Of a stretch of DNA of 64,000 nt, positions 28,074-40,976 are shown in pieces (the stretch's first letter is position 1; each line of letters starts with the position of its first letter). Source of the stretch: Hydractinia symbiolongicarpus (lineage: Eukaryota; Cnidaria; Hydrozoa; Anthoathecata; Hydractiniidae); the NCBI RefSeq assembly GCF_029227915.1, contig NC_079880.1, positions 6,822,001-6,886,000 of the forward strand, in the 5' to 3' direction. The notes below the pieces were generated by a model. It was not told the DNA's origin, ran no database searches, and saw only the letters and a list, made by a program, of their open reading frames with translations. Both the position numbers and the translations under genes were made by a program.

Positions 28074-29201
28074 TAACATTCTTTTTAATTTCACGTGATT
28101 GCCGGAACTGAGCGTTTACACTGGGCGCTGTGGTAGCACTTCATTTGAAAATTTAGATAAATAAGTCATTTTTGCTGTGGGACCAATCCTAGCCGTTATC
28201 CCGCGCAGAAGAAATAGCGACAGTTTCAAAAACTACATTTCATTGACTTTCTAACGGTATCAATCCGCTTCAGTTACAACGGTTGCGTCACATACTCGTA
28301 CCAACATGTATTTAGCGATATTTATCTGATATTACTAGGTTGCATCGCCTTTAACAGTGAAACGATTGAATGTGAGACTGAATTGAACTAACTTTGGACT
28401 GTGGCCTGATAAATGTGATAAATGGGGCAATTGGACTCCAAGAAATACCATTCATCTTAATTTGACATGATTGCCGGAACTCACCGATTACACTGGGCGC
28501 TGTGGTAGAGCTTCATTTAAAAATTTAGATAAATAAGTCATTCTTTACCGTGGGACCAATCCTAGCCGTTATCGCGGGCTAAAGAAATAGCGACAGTTTC
28601 AAAAAATTGCATTACATTGACTTTCTAACGGTGTCAGTTCGTTTGAGTTACAATGGTTGGGTCACATATTCGTACCAACATGTATTTAGCGATATTTTTC
28701 TGATAATACTAGATTGCTTCGCTTTTAACAGTGAAACAATTGACTGTGGGACTTAATTGAACTAACTTTGGACTGTGACCTGATAAATAGGATAAATGAG
28801 ACAATTGGACTCCAAGAAATAACATTCTCTTTAATTTGACGTGATTGCCGGAACTGAGCGTTTAAACTGGGCGGTGTGGTAGCACTTCATTTAAAAATTT
28901 AGATAAATAAGTCATTTTTGCTGTGGGACCAATCCTAGCCGTTATTCCGCGCATAAGAATTAGCGACAGTTTTAAAAACTACATTTCATGGACTTTCTAA
29001 CGGTATCAATCCGCTTCAGTTACAACGGTTGCGTCACATACTCGTACCAACATGTATTTAGCGATATTCATCTGATATTACTAGGTTGCATCGCTTTTAA
29101 CAGTGAAACGATTGAATGTGGGACTTAATTGAACTAACTTTGGACTGTGACCTGATAAATAGGATAAATGAGACAATTGGACTCCAAGAAATAACATTCT
29201 C
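28074..29201 (+). repeat. 1118 bp three-monomer tandem unit, second copy
   Basis: Near-identical to the preceding unit. Its last monomer (with AAACTGGGCGGTGTGG) is followed by one further near-identical single monomer at about 29200-29570, offset 371 bp, so duplication steps of three and of one monomer are both recorded here. Confidence 0.8.
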
Positions 29202-32200
29202 TTTAATTTGACGTGATTGCCGGAACTGAGCGTTTAAACTGGGCGGTGTGGTAGCACTTCATTTAAAAATTTAGATAAATAAGTCATTTTTGCTGTGGGA
29301 CCAATCCTAGCCGTTATTCCGCGCATAAGAATTAGCGACAGTTTTAAAAACTACATTTCATGGACTTTCTAACGGTATCAATCCGCTTCAGTTACAACGG
29401 TTGCGTCCCATACTCGTACCAACATGTATTTAGCGATATTCATCTGATATTACTAGGTTGCATCGCTTTTAACAGTGAAACGATTGAATGTGGGACTTAA
29501 TTGAACTAACTTTGGACTGTGACCTGATAAATGTGATAAATTAGGCAATTGGACTCCAAGAAATGACATTCATCTTAATTTGACATGATTGCCGGAACTC
29601 AGCGATTACACTGGGCGCTGTGGTAGAGCTTCATTTAAAAATTTAGATAAATAAGTCATTCTTTACAGTGGGACCAATCCTAGCCGTTATCGCGCGCTGA
29701 AAAAATAGCGACAGTTTCAAAAACTGCATTACATTGACTTTCTAACGGTGTCAGTTCGTTTGAGTTACAATGGTTGGGTCACATGTTCGTACCAACATGT
29801 ATTTAGCGATATTTTTCTGATAATACTAGATTGCTTCGCTTTTAACAATGAAACGATTGACTGTGGGACTTAATTGAACTAACTTTGGACTGTGACCTGA
29901 TAAATGTGAAAGTGAGACAATTGAACTCCAAGACATAACATTCTTCTTGATTTGACATGATTGCCGCAACCCAGCGATTACACCGGGCGCCGTGGTAGCT
30001 CTTCATTTAAAAATTTAGATAAATAAATCATTTTTTACCGTAGGACCAATCCTAGCCGTTATCGCGCGCTGAAGAAATAGCGAAAGTTTCAAAAACTACA
30101 TTATATTGACTTTCTAACGATGTCAATCCGTTTGAGTTACAACGGTTTTGTCACATATTCGTACCAACATGTATTTAGCGATATTTTTCTGGTAATACTA
30201 GATTGCATCCCTTTTACCAATGAAACGATTGACTGTGGGACTTAATTGAACTAACTTTGGACTGTGACCTGATAAATGTGACAAATGAGAGAATTGGACA
30301 CAAAGAAATAACATTCTTTTGAATTTGACGTGATTGCCGGAGCTGAGCGTTTACACTGGGCGCTGTGGTAGCACTTCATTTAAAAATTTAGATAAATAAG
30401 TCATTCTTGACCGTGGGACCAATCCTAGCCGTTATCCCGTGCAGAAGAAATAGCGACAGATTCAAAAACTACATTTCATTGACTTTCTAACGGTATCAAT
30501 CCGCTTCAGTTACAACGGTTGCGTCACATACTCGTACCAACATGTATTTAGAGATACTTATCTGATATTACTAGGTTGCATCGCTTTTAACAGTGAAACG
30601 ATTGAATGTGGGACTTAATTGAACTAACTTTGAACTGTGACCTGATAAGTGTGATAAATGAGACAATTGGACTCCAAGAATTAACATTCATCCTTATTTG
30701 ACATGATTGCCGGAACTCAGCGATTACACTGGGCGCTGTGGTAGCGCTTCATTTAAAAATTTAGATAAATAAGTCATTCTTTACCGTGGGACCAATCCTA
30801 GCCGTTATCGCGCGCTGAGGAAATAGCGACAGTTTCAAAAACTGCACTACATTGACTTTCTAACGGTGTCAGTCCGTTTGAGTTACAATGGTTGGGTCAC
30901 ATATTCGTACCAACATATATTTAGAGATATTTTTCTGATATTACTAGATTACTTCGCTTTTAACAATGAAACGATTGACTGTGGGGCTTAATTGAACTAA
31001 CTTTGGACTGTGACCTGATAAATGTGATAAATGAGAGAATTGGACTCAAAGGAATAACATTCTTTTTAATTTCACGTGATTGCCGGAACTGAGCGTTTAC
31101 ACTGGGCGCTGTGGTAGCACTTCATTTGAAAATTTAGATAAATAAGTCATTTTTGCTGTGGGACCAATCCTAGCCGTTATCCCGCGCAGAAGAAATAGCG
31201 ACAGTTCCAAAAACTACATTTCATTAACTTTCTAACGGTATCAATCCGCTTCAGTTACAACGGTTGCGTCACATACTCGTACCAACATGTATTTAGCGAT
31301 GGTTATCTGATATTACTAGGTTGCATCGCTTTTAACAGTGAAACGATTGAATGTGGGACTTAATTGAACTAACTTTGGACTGTGACTTGATAAATGTGAT
31401 AAATGAGGCAATTGGACTCCAAGAAATAACATTTATCTTAAGTTGACATGATTGCCGGAACTCACCGATTACACTGGGCGCTGTGGTAGAACTTCATTTA
31501 AAAATTTAGATAAATAAGTCATTCTTTACCGTGGGACCAATCCTAGCCGTTATCGCGCGCTAAAGAAATAGCGACAGTTTCAAAAAACTGCATTACATTG
31601 ACTTTCTAACGGTATCAATCCGCTTCAGTTACAACGGTTGCGTCACATACTCGTACCAACATGTATTTAGCGATATTTTTCTGATATTACTAGATTGCTT
31701 GGCTTTTAACAGTGAAACGATTGACTGTGGGACTTAATTGAGCTAACTTTGGACTGTGACCTGATAAATGTGATAAATGAGAGAATTGGACTCCAAGAAA
31801 TAACATTCTTCTTAATTTGACATGATTGCCGGAATTCAGCGATTACACTGGGCGCTGTGGTAGCGCTTCATTTAAAAATTAGATGAATAAGTCATTTTTT
31901 ACTGTGACACCAATCCTAGCCGTTATCCCGCGCTGAAGAAATAGAGACAGTTTTAAAAACTACATTTCATTGACTTTCTAACAGTGTCAATCCGTTTGTG
32001 TTACAACGGTTGAGTCACATATTCGTACCAACATGTATTTCGCGATATTTTTCCGGTATTACTAGGTTGTATGGCTTTTAACAGTGAAACGATTGACTGT
32101 GGGACTTAATTGAACTGATTTTGGGCTGTAACCTTATATCTAAAAAAGTAAGACAATTGGACTCCAACAAATAACATTCTTCTTAATTTGACATGATTGC

Positions 32201-34799
32201 CGGAACTCAGCGATTACACTGGGCCCTGTGGTAGCGCTTCATTTAAAAATTTAGATGAATAAGTAAATTTTTACTGTGGGACCAATCCTAGCCGTTATCC
32301 CGCGCTGAAGAAATAGAGACAGTTTCAAAATCTACATTTCATTGACTTTCTAACAGTGTCAATCCGTTTGTGTTACAACGGTTGAGTCACATATTCGTAC
32401 CAGCATGTATTTCGTGATATCTTTCCGGTATTACTAGGTTGTATCGCTTTTAACAATGAAACGATTGACTGTGGGACTTAATTGAACTAACTTTGGACTA
32501 CGACCTGATAAATGTGATAAATAAGGCAATTGGACTCCAAGAAATAACATTCTTCTTAATTAGACTTGTTTGCCTGAACTTAGCGATTTCACTGGGGCTG
32601 TGCCAGCGCTTTTTTAAAAATTTGGATTAATAAGTCTTTTTTTACTGTGGGACTAATCCTACCCGTTATTGCGCGCTGAAAAAATGCAGACGGTTTCAAA
32701 AAGTACATTTCATTGACTTTCTAACAGTATCAATCCGTTTGAGTTACAACGGTTGAGTCACATATTCTTACCAAAATGTATTTCGTGATATCCTTCCGGT
32801 ATTACTAGGTTGTATCGCTTTCAACAGTGAAACGATTGACCGTGGAACTCAATTGAACTGATTTTAGGCTGTGACCTTATAAATGTGAAAGTGAGACAAT
32901 TGAACTCCAAGAAATAACATTCATCTTAATTTGACAAGATTGCCGCAACTCAGCGATTACACGGGGCGCTGTGGTAGCGCTTCATTTAAAAATTTAGATG
33001 AATAAGTAATTTTTTACTGTGGGACCAATCCTAGCCGTTATCCCACGCAAAAGAAATAGAGACAGTTTCAAAAACTACATTTCCTTGACTTTCTAACATT
33101 GTCAATCCGTTTGTGTTACAACGGTTGAGTCACATATTCGTACCAACATGTATTTCGTGATATCTTTCCGGTATTACTAGGTTCTATCGCTTTTAACAGT
33201 GAAACGATTGACTGTGGGACTTAATTGAACTGTTTTTGGGCTGTAACCTTATAATTGAAAAAGTAAGACAATTGGACTCCAAGAAATAACATTCTTCTTA
33301 ATTTGACATGATTGCCGCAACTCAGCGATTACACTGGTCGCTGTGGTAGCGCTTCATTTGAAAATTAAGATAAATAAAGTCACTTTTTAGCCGTGGGACG
33401 AATCCTAGCCGTTAGCGCGCGCTGAAGAAATAGAGACAGTTTCAAATACTACTTTTCACGGACTTTCTATCGATGTCAGTCCGTTTGAGTTACAACGGTT
33501 GGGTCACATATTCGTACCAACATGTATTTGGCGATATTTATCTGATATTACTAGGTTGCATCGCTTTTAACAGTGAAACGATTGAATGTGGGACTTAATT
33601 AAACTAACTTTGGACTGTTACCTGATAATGTAATAAATGAGACAATTGGACTCCAAGAAATAATATTTATCTTAATTTGGCATGATGGCCGGAACTGAGC
33701 GATTACACTGGGCGCTGTGGTAGCGCTTCATTTAAAAATTTAGATAAATAAATCATTCTTTACCGTAGGACCAATCTTAGCCGTTATCGCGCGCTGAAGA
33801 AATAGCGAAAGTTTCAAAAACTACATTTCATTGACTTTCTAACGATGTCAATCCGTTTGAGTTACAACGGTTGGGTCCCATATTCGTACCAACATGTATT
33901 TAGCGATAATTTTCTGGTATTACTAGATTGCATCCCTTTTACCATTGAAACGATTGCCTGTGGGACTTAATTGAACTAACTTTGGACTGTGACGTGATAA
34001 ATGTGATAAATGAGACAATTGGACTCCAAGAAATAACATTCTTCTTAATTTTACTTGATTGCCGGAACTCAGCGATTACACTGGGCGCTGTGGTAGCGCT
34101 TCATTTAAAAATTTAGATAAATAAGTCATTTTTACTGTGGGACCAATCGTAGCCGTTATGGCGCGCTGAAGAAATAGCGACAGTTTCAAAAAGTACATTT
34201 CATTGATTTTCTAACGGTGTCAGTCCGTTTGAGCTAAAACGATTGGGTCACATATTCGTACCAACATGTATTTAGCGATATTTTTATGATATTACTAGGT
34301 TGCATCGCTTTTAACAATGAAGCGATTGACTGTGCCACTTAATTGAACTAACTTTGGATTGTGACCTGATAAATGTGATAAATGAGACAATTGGACTCCA
34401 AGAAATAACGTTCGTCTTAATTTGACGTGATTGCCGGAACTCAGCGATTACACTGGGCGCTGTGGTAGCGCTTCATTTAAGAATTTATATAAATAAGTCA
34501 TTTTTACTGTGGGACCAATCCTAGCCGTCATGGCGCGCTGAAGAAATAGCGACAGTTTCGAAAAGTACATTTCATTGACTTTCTAACGGTGTGAGTCCGT
34601 TTGAGTTAAAACGATTGGGTCACATATTCGTACCAACATGTATTTAGCGATATTTTTCTGATATTACTAGGTTGCATCGCTTTTAACAATGAAGCGATTG
34701 ACTGTGCGACTTAATTGAACTAACTTTGGACTGTGACCTGATAAATGTGATAAAGGACACAATTGGACTCCAAGAAATAACGTTCTTCCTAATTTGACG

Positions 34800-37408
34800 T
34801 GATTGCCGGAACTCAGCGATTACACTGGGGGCTGTGGTAGCGCGTCATTTAAAAATTTAGATAAATAAATCATTCTTTACCGTGGGACCAATCCTAGCAG
34901 TTATCGCGCGCTGAAGAAATAGCGAAAGTTTCAAAAACTACATTTCATTGACTTTCTAAAGGTTTCAATCCGTTTGAGTTACAACGGTTGGGTCCCACAT
35001 TCGTACCAACATGTATTTAGCGATATTTTTCTGGTATTACTAGATTGCATCCCTTTTACCATTGAAACGATTGACTGTGGGACTTAATTGAACTAACTTT
35101 GGACTGTGACGTGATAAATGTGATAAATGAGACAATTGGACTCCAAGAAATAACGTTCTTACTAATTTGACGTGATTGCCGGAACTCAGCGATTACACTG
35201 GGCGCTGTGGTAGCGCTTCATTTAAAAATTTAGATAAATAAATCATTCTTTACCGTGGGACCAATCCTAGCCGTTATCGCGCGCTGAAGATATAGCGAAA
35301 GTTTCAAAAACTACATTTCATTGATTTTCTAACGGTGTCAGTCCGTTTGAGCAAAAACGATTGGGTCACATATTCGTACCAACATGTATTTAGCGATATT
35401 TTTATGATATTACTAGGTTGCATCACTTTTAACAATGAAGCGATTGACTGTGCGACTTAATTGAACTAACTTTGGATTGTGACCTGATAAATGTGATATA
35501 TGAGGCAATTGGACTCCAAGAAATAACGTTCGTCTTAATTTGACGTGATTGCCGGAACTCAGCGATTACACTGGGCGCTGTGGTAGCGCTTCATTTAAAA
35601 ATTTATATAAATAAGTCATTTTTACTGTGGGACCAATCCTAGCCGTCATGGCGCGCTGAAGAAATAGCGACAGTTTCAAAAAGTACATTTCATTGACTTT
35701 CTAACGGTGTGAGTCCGTTTAACCCTATTTGGTCCGGGGTTTTTCGAACATACTATGACCGGGGGGGGGCGGATTCCGCCCCCCCTCAATAACTTTTCAT
35801 AGGGTTGTTCAAATTGAATCAAACTTGGCACACTTATAGTACGTCATAAAAGGAACAAAATGGCGCCAAAAAAAATTTGCTTGCGTCAGCACATTTTCTG
35901 TGACGTCATCAAAAGCTTAAAAATTGTTAAAAATGCCACTATCTGCTTAAAATATAATTACTTTTGTTCTAGAGCGAATTTTTACATTCTGTTTGAAGTT
36001 TCTGAAAGCTAAATAAAAGTTATTTAACATATCTTCCGGTTTTTACATGGATCTGATCAAAAATTGCCAAAAATTGCCCGAAAATCCGTTTTTTCCGATT
36101 TTCGGGTAAAATCCGACAAAATCGGGAAATCGGATTAGTCACGTGTTTAAATTAATCAAAATGATTCTTCTTAATGAAACAAAGTTGTGTTGCAAGTTTC
36201 AAGTTCTAAGGATAATCCTAACAGGAGTTATTATATTTTCTCCATTATAAGGATTTCATAGAGATTTTTAGGGGTAGTTTCGAGTAATGGCCAATATCAA
36301 AGCCTCTGAAAGGTATGGGACCTAAAAAATTTGCATGCAGGTGTCTAATAGATAAATGTTGAAACTCAGTAAGTATCATAGCCATATAACAAAGCAATCA
36401 GGAGTTATTAAAAAAAAACCGTCAGGGGGGGCGGAATCCGCCCCCCCCCCGGACCGAATAGGGTTAAGTTAAAACGATTTGGTCACATATTCGTACCAAC
36501 ATGTATTTAGCGATATTTTTCTGATATTACTAAGTTGCATCGCTTTTAACAATGAAGCGATTGACTGTGCGACTTAATTGAACTAACTTTGGACTGTGAC
36601 CTGATAAATGTGATAAAGGAGACAATTGGACTCCAAGAAATAACGTTCTTCCTAATTTGACGTGATTGCCGGAACTCAGCGATTACACTGGGCGCTGTGG
36701 TAGCGCTTCATATAAAAATTTAGATAAATAAGTCAATTTTTACTGTTGGACCAAACCTAACCGTTATCACGCGCTGAAGAATTAGCGGCAGTTTCAAAAA
36801 GTACATTTCATCGACTTTCTAACGGTGTCAGTCCGTTTGAGTTAAAACCATTGGGTCACATATTCGTACCAACATGTATTTAGCGATATTTTTCTGATAT
36901 TACTAGGTTGCATCGCTTTTAACAACGAAACGATTGACTGTGCGACTTAATTGAACTAACTTTGGACTGTGACCTGATAAATGTGATAAAGGACACAATT
37001 GGACTCCAACAAATAACGTTCTTCCTAATCTGACGTGATTGCCGGAACTCAGCGATTACACTGGGGGCTGTGGTAGCGCGTCATTTAAAAATTTAGATAA
37101 ATAAATCATTCTTTACCGTGGGACCAATCCTAGCAGTTATCGCGCGCTGAAGAAATAGCGAAAGTTTCAAAAACTACATTTCATTGACTTTCTAAAGATG
37201 TCAATCCGTTTGAGTTACAACGGTTGGGTCCCACATTCGTACCAACATGTATTTAGCGATATTTTTCTGGTATTACTAGATTGCATCCCTTTTACCATTG
37301 AAACGATTGACTGTGGGACTTAATTGAACTAACTTTGGACTGTGACGTGATAAATGTGATAAATGAGACAATTGGACTCCAAGAAATAACGTTCTTACTA
37401 ATTTGACG
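34800..37408 (+). repeat. 2609 bp five-monomer unit carrying a MITE, copy A
   Basis: Five monomers (1864 bp) plus a 741 bp MITE and its extra TTAA repeat with an exact 2609 bp period: ACACTGGGG at 34822 recurs at 37431 and 40040, and the MITE start at 35723 recurs at 38332. The MITE and its TTAA duplication are at the same place in both full units, so the insertion preceded the duplication. Confidence 0.88.
35719..36467 (+). mobile_element. piggyBac-type MITE, copy 2
   Basis: A 741 bp element (35723-36463) flanked by TTAA at 35719-35722 and 36464-36467. The ends begin CCCTATTTGGTCCGGGG and, read inward from the right, CCCTATTCGGTCCGGGG. G-run/CGGATTCCG/C-run palindromes lie inside both ends. 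It is the same family as 2538-3281 in reverse orientation, with no protein-coding frame. It sits in a TTAA made by a G-to-A change in the usual GTTTGAGTT of the monomer. Confidence 0.9.
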
Positions 37409-38327
37409 TGATTGCCGGAACTCAGCGATTACACTGGGGGCTGTGGTAGCGCGTCATTTAAAAATTTAGATAAATAAATCATTCTTTACCGTGGGACCAA
37501 TCCTAGCAGTTATCGCGCGCTGAAGAAATAGCGAAAGTTTCAAAAACTACATTTCATTGACTTTCTAAAGATGTCAATCCGTTTGAGTTACAACGGTTGG
37601 GTCCCACATTCGTACCAACATGTATTTAGCGATATTTTTCTGGTATTACTAGATTGCATCCCTTTTACCATTGAAACGATTGACTGTGGGACTTAATTGA
37701 ACTAACTTTGGACTGTGACGTGATAAATGTGATAAATGAGACAATTGGACTCCAAGAAATAACGTTCTTACTAATTTGACGTGATTGCCGGAACTCAGCG
37801 ATTACACTGGACGCTGTGGTAGCGCTTCATTTAAAAATTTAGATAAATAAATCATTCTTTACCGTGGGACCAATCCTAGCCGTTATCGCGCGCTGAAGAT
37901 ATAGCGAAAGTTTCAAAAACTACATTTCATTGATTTTCTAACGGTGTCAGTCCGTTTGAGCAAAAACGATTGGGTCACATATTCGTACCAACATGTATTT
38001 AGCGATATTTTTATGATATTACTAGGTTGCATCACTTTTAACAATGAAGCGATTGACTGTGCGACTTAATTGAACTAACTTTGGATTGTGACCTGATAAA
38101 TGTGATATATGAGGCAATTGGACTCCAAGAAATAACGTTCGTCTTAATTTGACGTGATTGCCGGAACTCAGCGATTACACTGGGCGCTGTGGTAGCGCTT
38201 CATTTAAAAATTTATATAAATAAGTCATTTTTACTGTGGGACCAATCCTAGCCGTCATGGCGCGCTGAAGAAATAGCGACAGTTTCAAAAAGTACATTTC
38301 ATTGACTTTCTAACGGTGTGAGTCCGT
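36468..38327 (+). repeat. 372-373 bp satellite array, segment 3
   Basis: Five monomers between two MITE copies, beginning in the middle of a monomer at GTTAAAACGATTTGG and ending at the next MITE target. Two neighbouring monomers (about 37075-37440 and 37441-37810) are almost identical to each other. Nothing else was seen. Confidence 0.95.
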
Positions 38328-40017
38328 TTAACCCTATTTGGTCCGGGGTTTTTCGAACATACTATGACCGGGGGGGGGCGGATTCCGCCCCCCCTCAATA
38401 ACTTTTCATAGGGTTGTTCAAATTGAATCAAACTTGGCACACTTATAGTACGTCATAAAAGGAACAAAATGGCGCCAAAAAAAATTTGCTTGCGTCAGCA
38501 CATTTTCTGTGACGTCATCAAAAGCTTAAAAATTGTTAAAAATGCCACTATCTGCTTAAAATATAATTACTTTTGTTCTAGAGCGAATTTTTACATTCTG
38601 TTTGAAGTTTCTGAAAGCTAAATAAAAGTTATTTAACATATCTTCCGGTTTTTACATGGATCTGATCAAAAATTGCCAAAAATTGCCCGAAAATCCGTTT
38701 TTTCCGATTTTCGGGTAAAATCCGACAAAATCGGGAAATCGGATTAGTCACGTGTTTAAATTAATCAAAATGATTCTTCTTAATGAAACAAAGTTGTGTT
38801 GCAAGTTTCAAGTTCTAAGGATAATCCTAACAGGAGTTATTATATTTTCTCCATTATAAGGATTTCATAGAGATTTTTAGGGGTAGTTTCGAGTAATGGC
38901 CAATATCAAAGCCTCTGAAAGGTATGGGACCTAAAAAATTTGCATGCAGGTGTCTAATAGATAAATGTTGAAACTCAGTAAGTATCATAGCCATATAACA
39001 AAGCAATCAGGAGTTATTAAAAAAAAACCGTCAGGGGGGGCGGAATCCGCCCCCCCCCCGGACCGAATAGGGTTAAGTTAAAACGATTTGGTCACATATT
39101 CGTACCAACATGTATTTAGCGATATTTTTCTGATATTACTAAGTTGCATCGCTTTTAACAATGAAGCGATTGACTGTGCGACTTAATTGAACTAACTTTG
39201 GACTGTGACCTGATAAATGTGATAAAGGAGACAATTGGACTCCAAGAAATAACGTTCTTCCTAATTTGACGTGATTGCCGGAACTCAGCGATTACACTGG
39301 GCGCTGTGGTAGCGCTTCATATAAAAATTTAGATAAATAAGTCAATTTTTACTGTTGGACCAAACCTAACCGTTATCACGCGCTGAAGAATTAGCGGCAG
39401 TTTCAAAAAGTACATTTCATCGACTTTCTAACGGTGTCAGTCCGTTTGAGTTAAAACCATTGGGTCACATATTCGTACCAACATGTATTTAGCGATATTT
39501 TTCTGATATTACTAGGTTGCATCGCTTTTAACAACGAAACGATTGACTGTGCGACTTAATTGAACTAACTTTGGACTGTGACCTGATAAATGTGATAAAG
39601 GACACAATTGGACTCCAACAAATAACGTTCTTCCTAATCTGACGTGATTGCCGGAACTCAGCGATTACACTGGGGGCTGTGGTAGCGCGTCATTTAAAAA
39701 TTTAGATAAATAAATAATTCTTTACCGTGGGACCAATCCTAGCAGTTATCGCGCGCTGAAGAAATAGCGAAAGTTTCAAAAACTACATTTCATTGACTTT
39801 CTAAAGATGTCAATCCGTTTGAGTTACAACGGTTGGGTCCCACATTCGTACCAACATGTATTTAGCGATATTTTTCTGGTATTACTAGATTGCATCCCTT
39901 TTACCATTGAAACGATTGACTGTGGGACTTAATTGAACTAACTTTGGACTGTGACGTGATAAATGTGATAAATGAGACAATTGGACTCCAAGAAATAACG
40001 TTCTTACTAATTTGACG
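37409..40017 (+). repeat. 2609 bp five-monomer unit carrying a MITE, copy B
   Basis: Second full copy of the 34800-37408 unit at a 2609 bp offset. A few substitutions separate them, for instance AAATAATTCTTTACC at 39712 versus AAATCATTCTTTACC at 37103. A third unit starts at 40018 but is shortened. Confidence 0.88.
38328..39076 (+). mobile_element. piggyBac-type MITE, copy 3
   Basis: A 741 bp element (38332-39072) with TTAA at 38328-38331 and 39073-39076. It looks identical to copy 2 throughout, including homopolymer lengths at the ends, and has the same flanks. It arose by duplication of its host satellite unit and not by a separate transposition. Confidence 0.9.
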
Positions 40018-40976
40018 TGATTGCCGGAACTCAGCGATTACACTGGGGGCTGTGGTAGCGCGTCATTTAAAAATTTAGATAAATAAATCATTCTTTACCG
40101 TGGGACCAATCCTAGCAGTTATCGCGCGCTGAAGAAATAGCGAAAGTTTCAAAAACTACATTTCATTGACTTTCTAACGGTGTGAGTCCGTTTAAGTTAA
40201 AACGATTTGGTCACATATTCGTACCAACATGTATTTAGCGATATTTTTCTGATATTACTAGGTTGCATCGCTTTTAACAATGAAGCGATTGACTGTGCGA
40301 CTTAATTGAACTAACTTTGGACTGTGACCTGATAAATGTGATAAAGGAGACAATTGGACTCCAAGAAATAACGTTCTTCCTAATTTGACGTGATTGCCGG
40401 AACTCAGCGATTACACTGGGCGCTGTGGTAGCGCTTCATATAAAAATTTAGATAAATAAGTCAATTTTTACTGCTGGACCAAACCTAACCGTTATCACGC
40501 GCTGAAGAATTAGCGGCAGTTTCAAAAAGTACATTTTATCGACTTTCTAACGGTGTCAGTCCGTTTGAGTTAAAACCATTGGGTCACATATTCGTACCAA
40601 CATGTATTTAGCGATATTTTTCTGATATTACTAGGTTGCATCGCTTTTAACAATGAAACGATTGACTGTGCGACTTAATTGAACTAACTTTGGACTGTGA
40701 CCTGATAAATGAGACAATTGGACTCCAAGAAATAACGTTCTTCTTAATTTGACGTGATTGCCGGAACTCAGCGATTACACTGGACGCTGTGGTAGCGCTT
40801 CATTTAAAAATTTAGATAAATAAGTCAATTTTTACTGTTGGACCAATCCTAGCCGTTATCGCGCGCTGAAGAAATAGCGACAGTTTCAAAAACTACATTT
40901 CATTGACTTTGTAACGGTATCAATCCGCTGCAGTTACAACGGTTGCGTCACATAATCGTACCAACATGTATTTAGC
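39077..40976 (+). repeat. 372-373 bp satellite array, segment 4
   Basis: About five monomers between the third MITE and the LINE. It includes the start of a third 2609 bp-type unit (40018-40170), which then jumps in register to the MITE-target monomer. Relative to unit A, exactly two monomers (745 bp) and the MITE are absent. The last monomer is interrupted at TTTAGC by the LINE. Confidence 0.94.
40192..40195 (+). other. Unoccupied TTAA target site of the MITE
   Basis: TTAA in GAGTCCGTTTAAGTTAAAAC lies 1864 bp (five monomers) after the left TTAA of MITE copy 3. It carries the same G-to-A change and the same linked variant GATTTGGTCAC as the occupied sites. It is either the pre-insertion state or a precise piggyBac-type excision. 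The match to the occupied flank on the 5' side begins only at about 40150-40170. Confidence 0.8.

Larger units (their letters stand above)
3286..35718 (+). repeat. 372-373 bp satellite array, segment 2 (32.4 kb uninterrupted)
   Basis: About 87 monomers run head to tail with no foreign insertion. Subtypes are interspersed; the subtype with TTTCGTGATATCTTTCC and CCGTGGAACTT is common up to about 33 kb. Shortened monomers occur: several lack the roughly 15 bp TGTTGGACCAATCCT stretch (near 10240, 12092, 13571, 15422 and their counterparts), and fused monomers occur near 9992 and 17932. From about 34.1 kb the monomers shift to a group with TTAAAACGATTGGG and GAAGCGATTGACTGTGCG. No gene, RNA gene or other unexplained sequence was seen. 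Confidence 0.96.
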
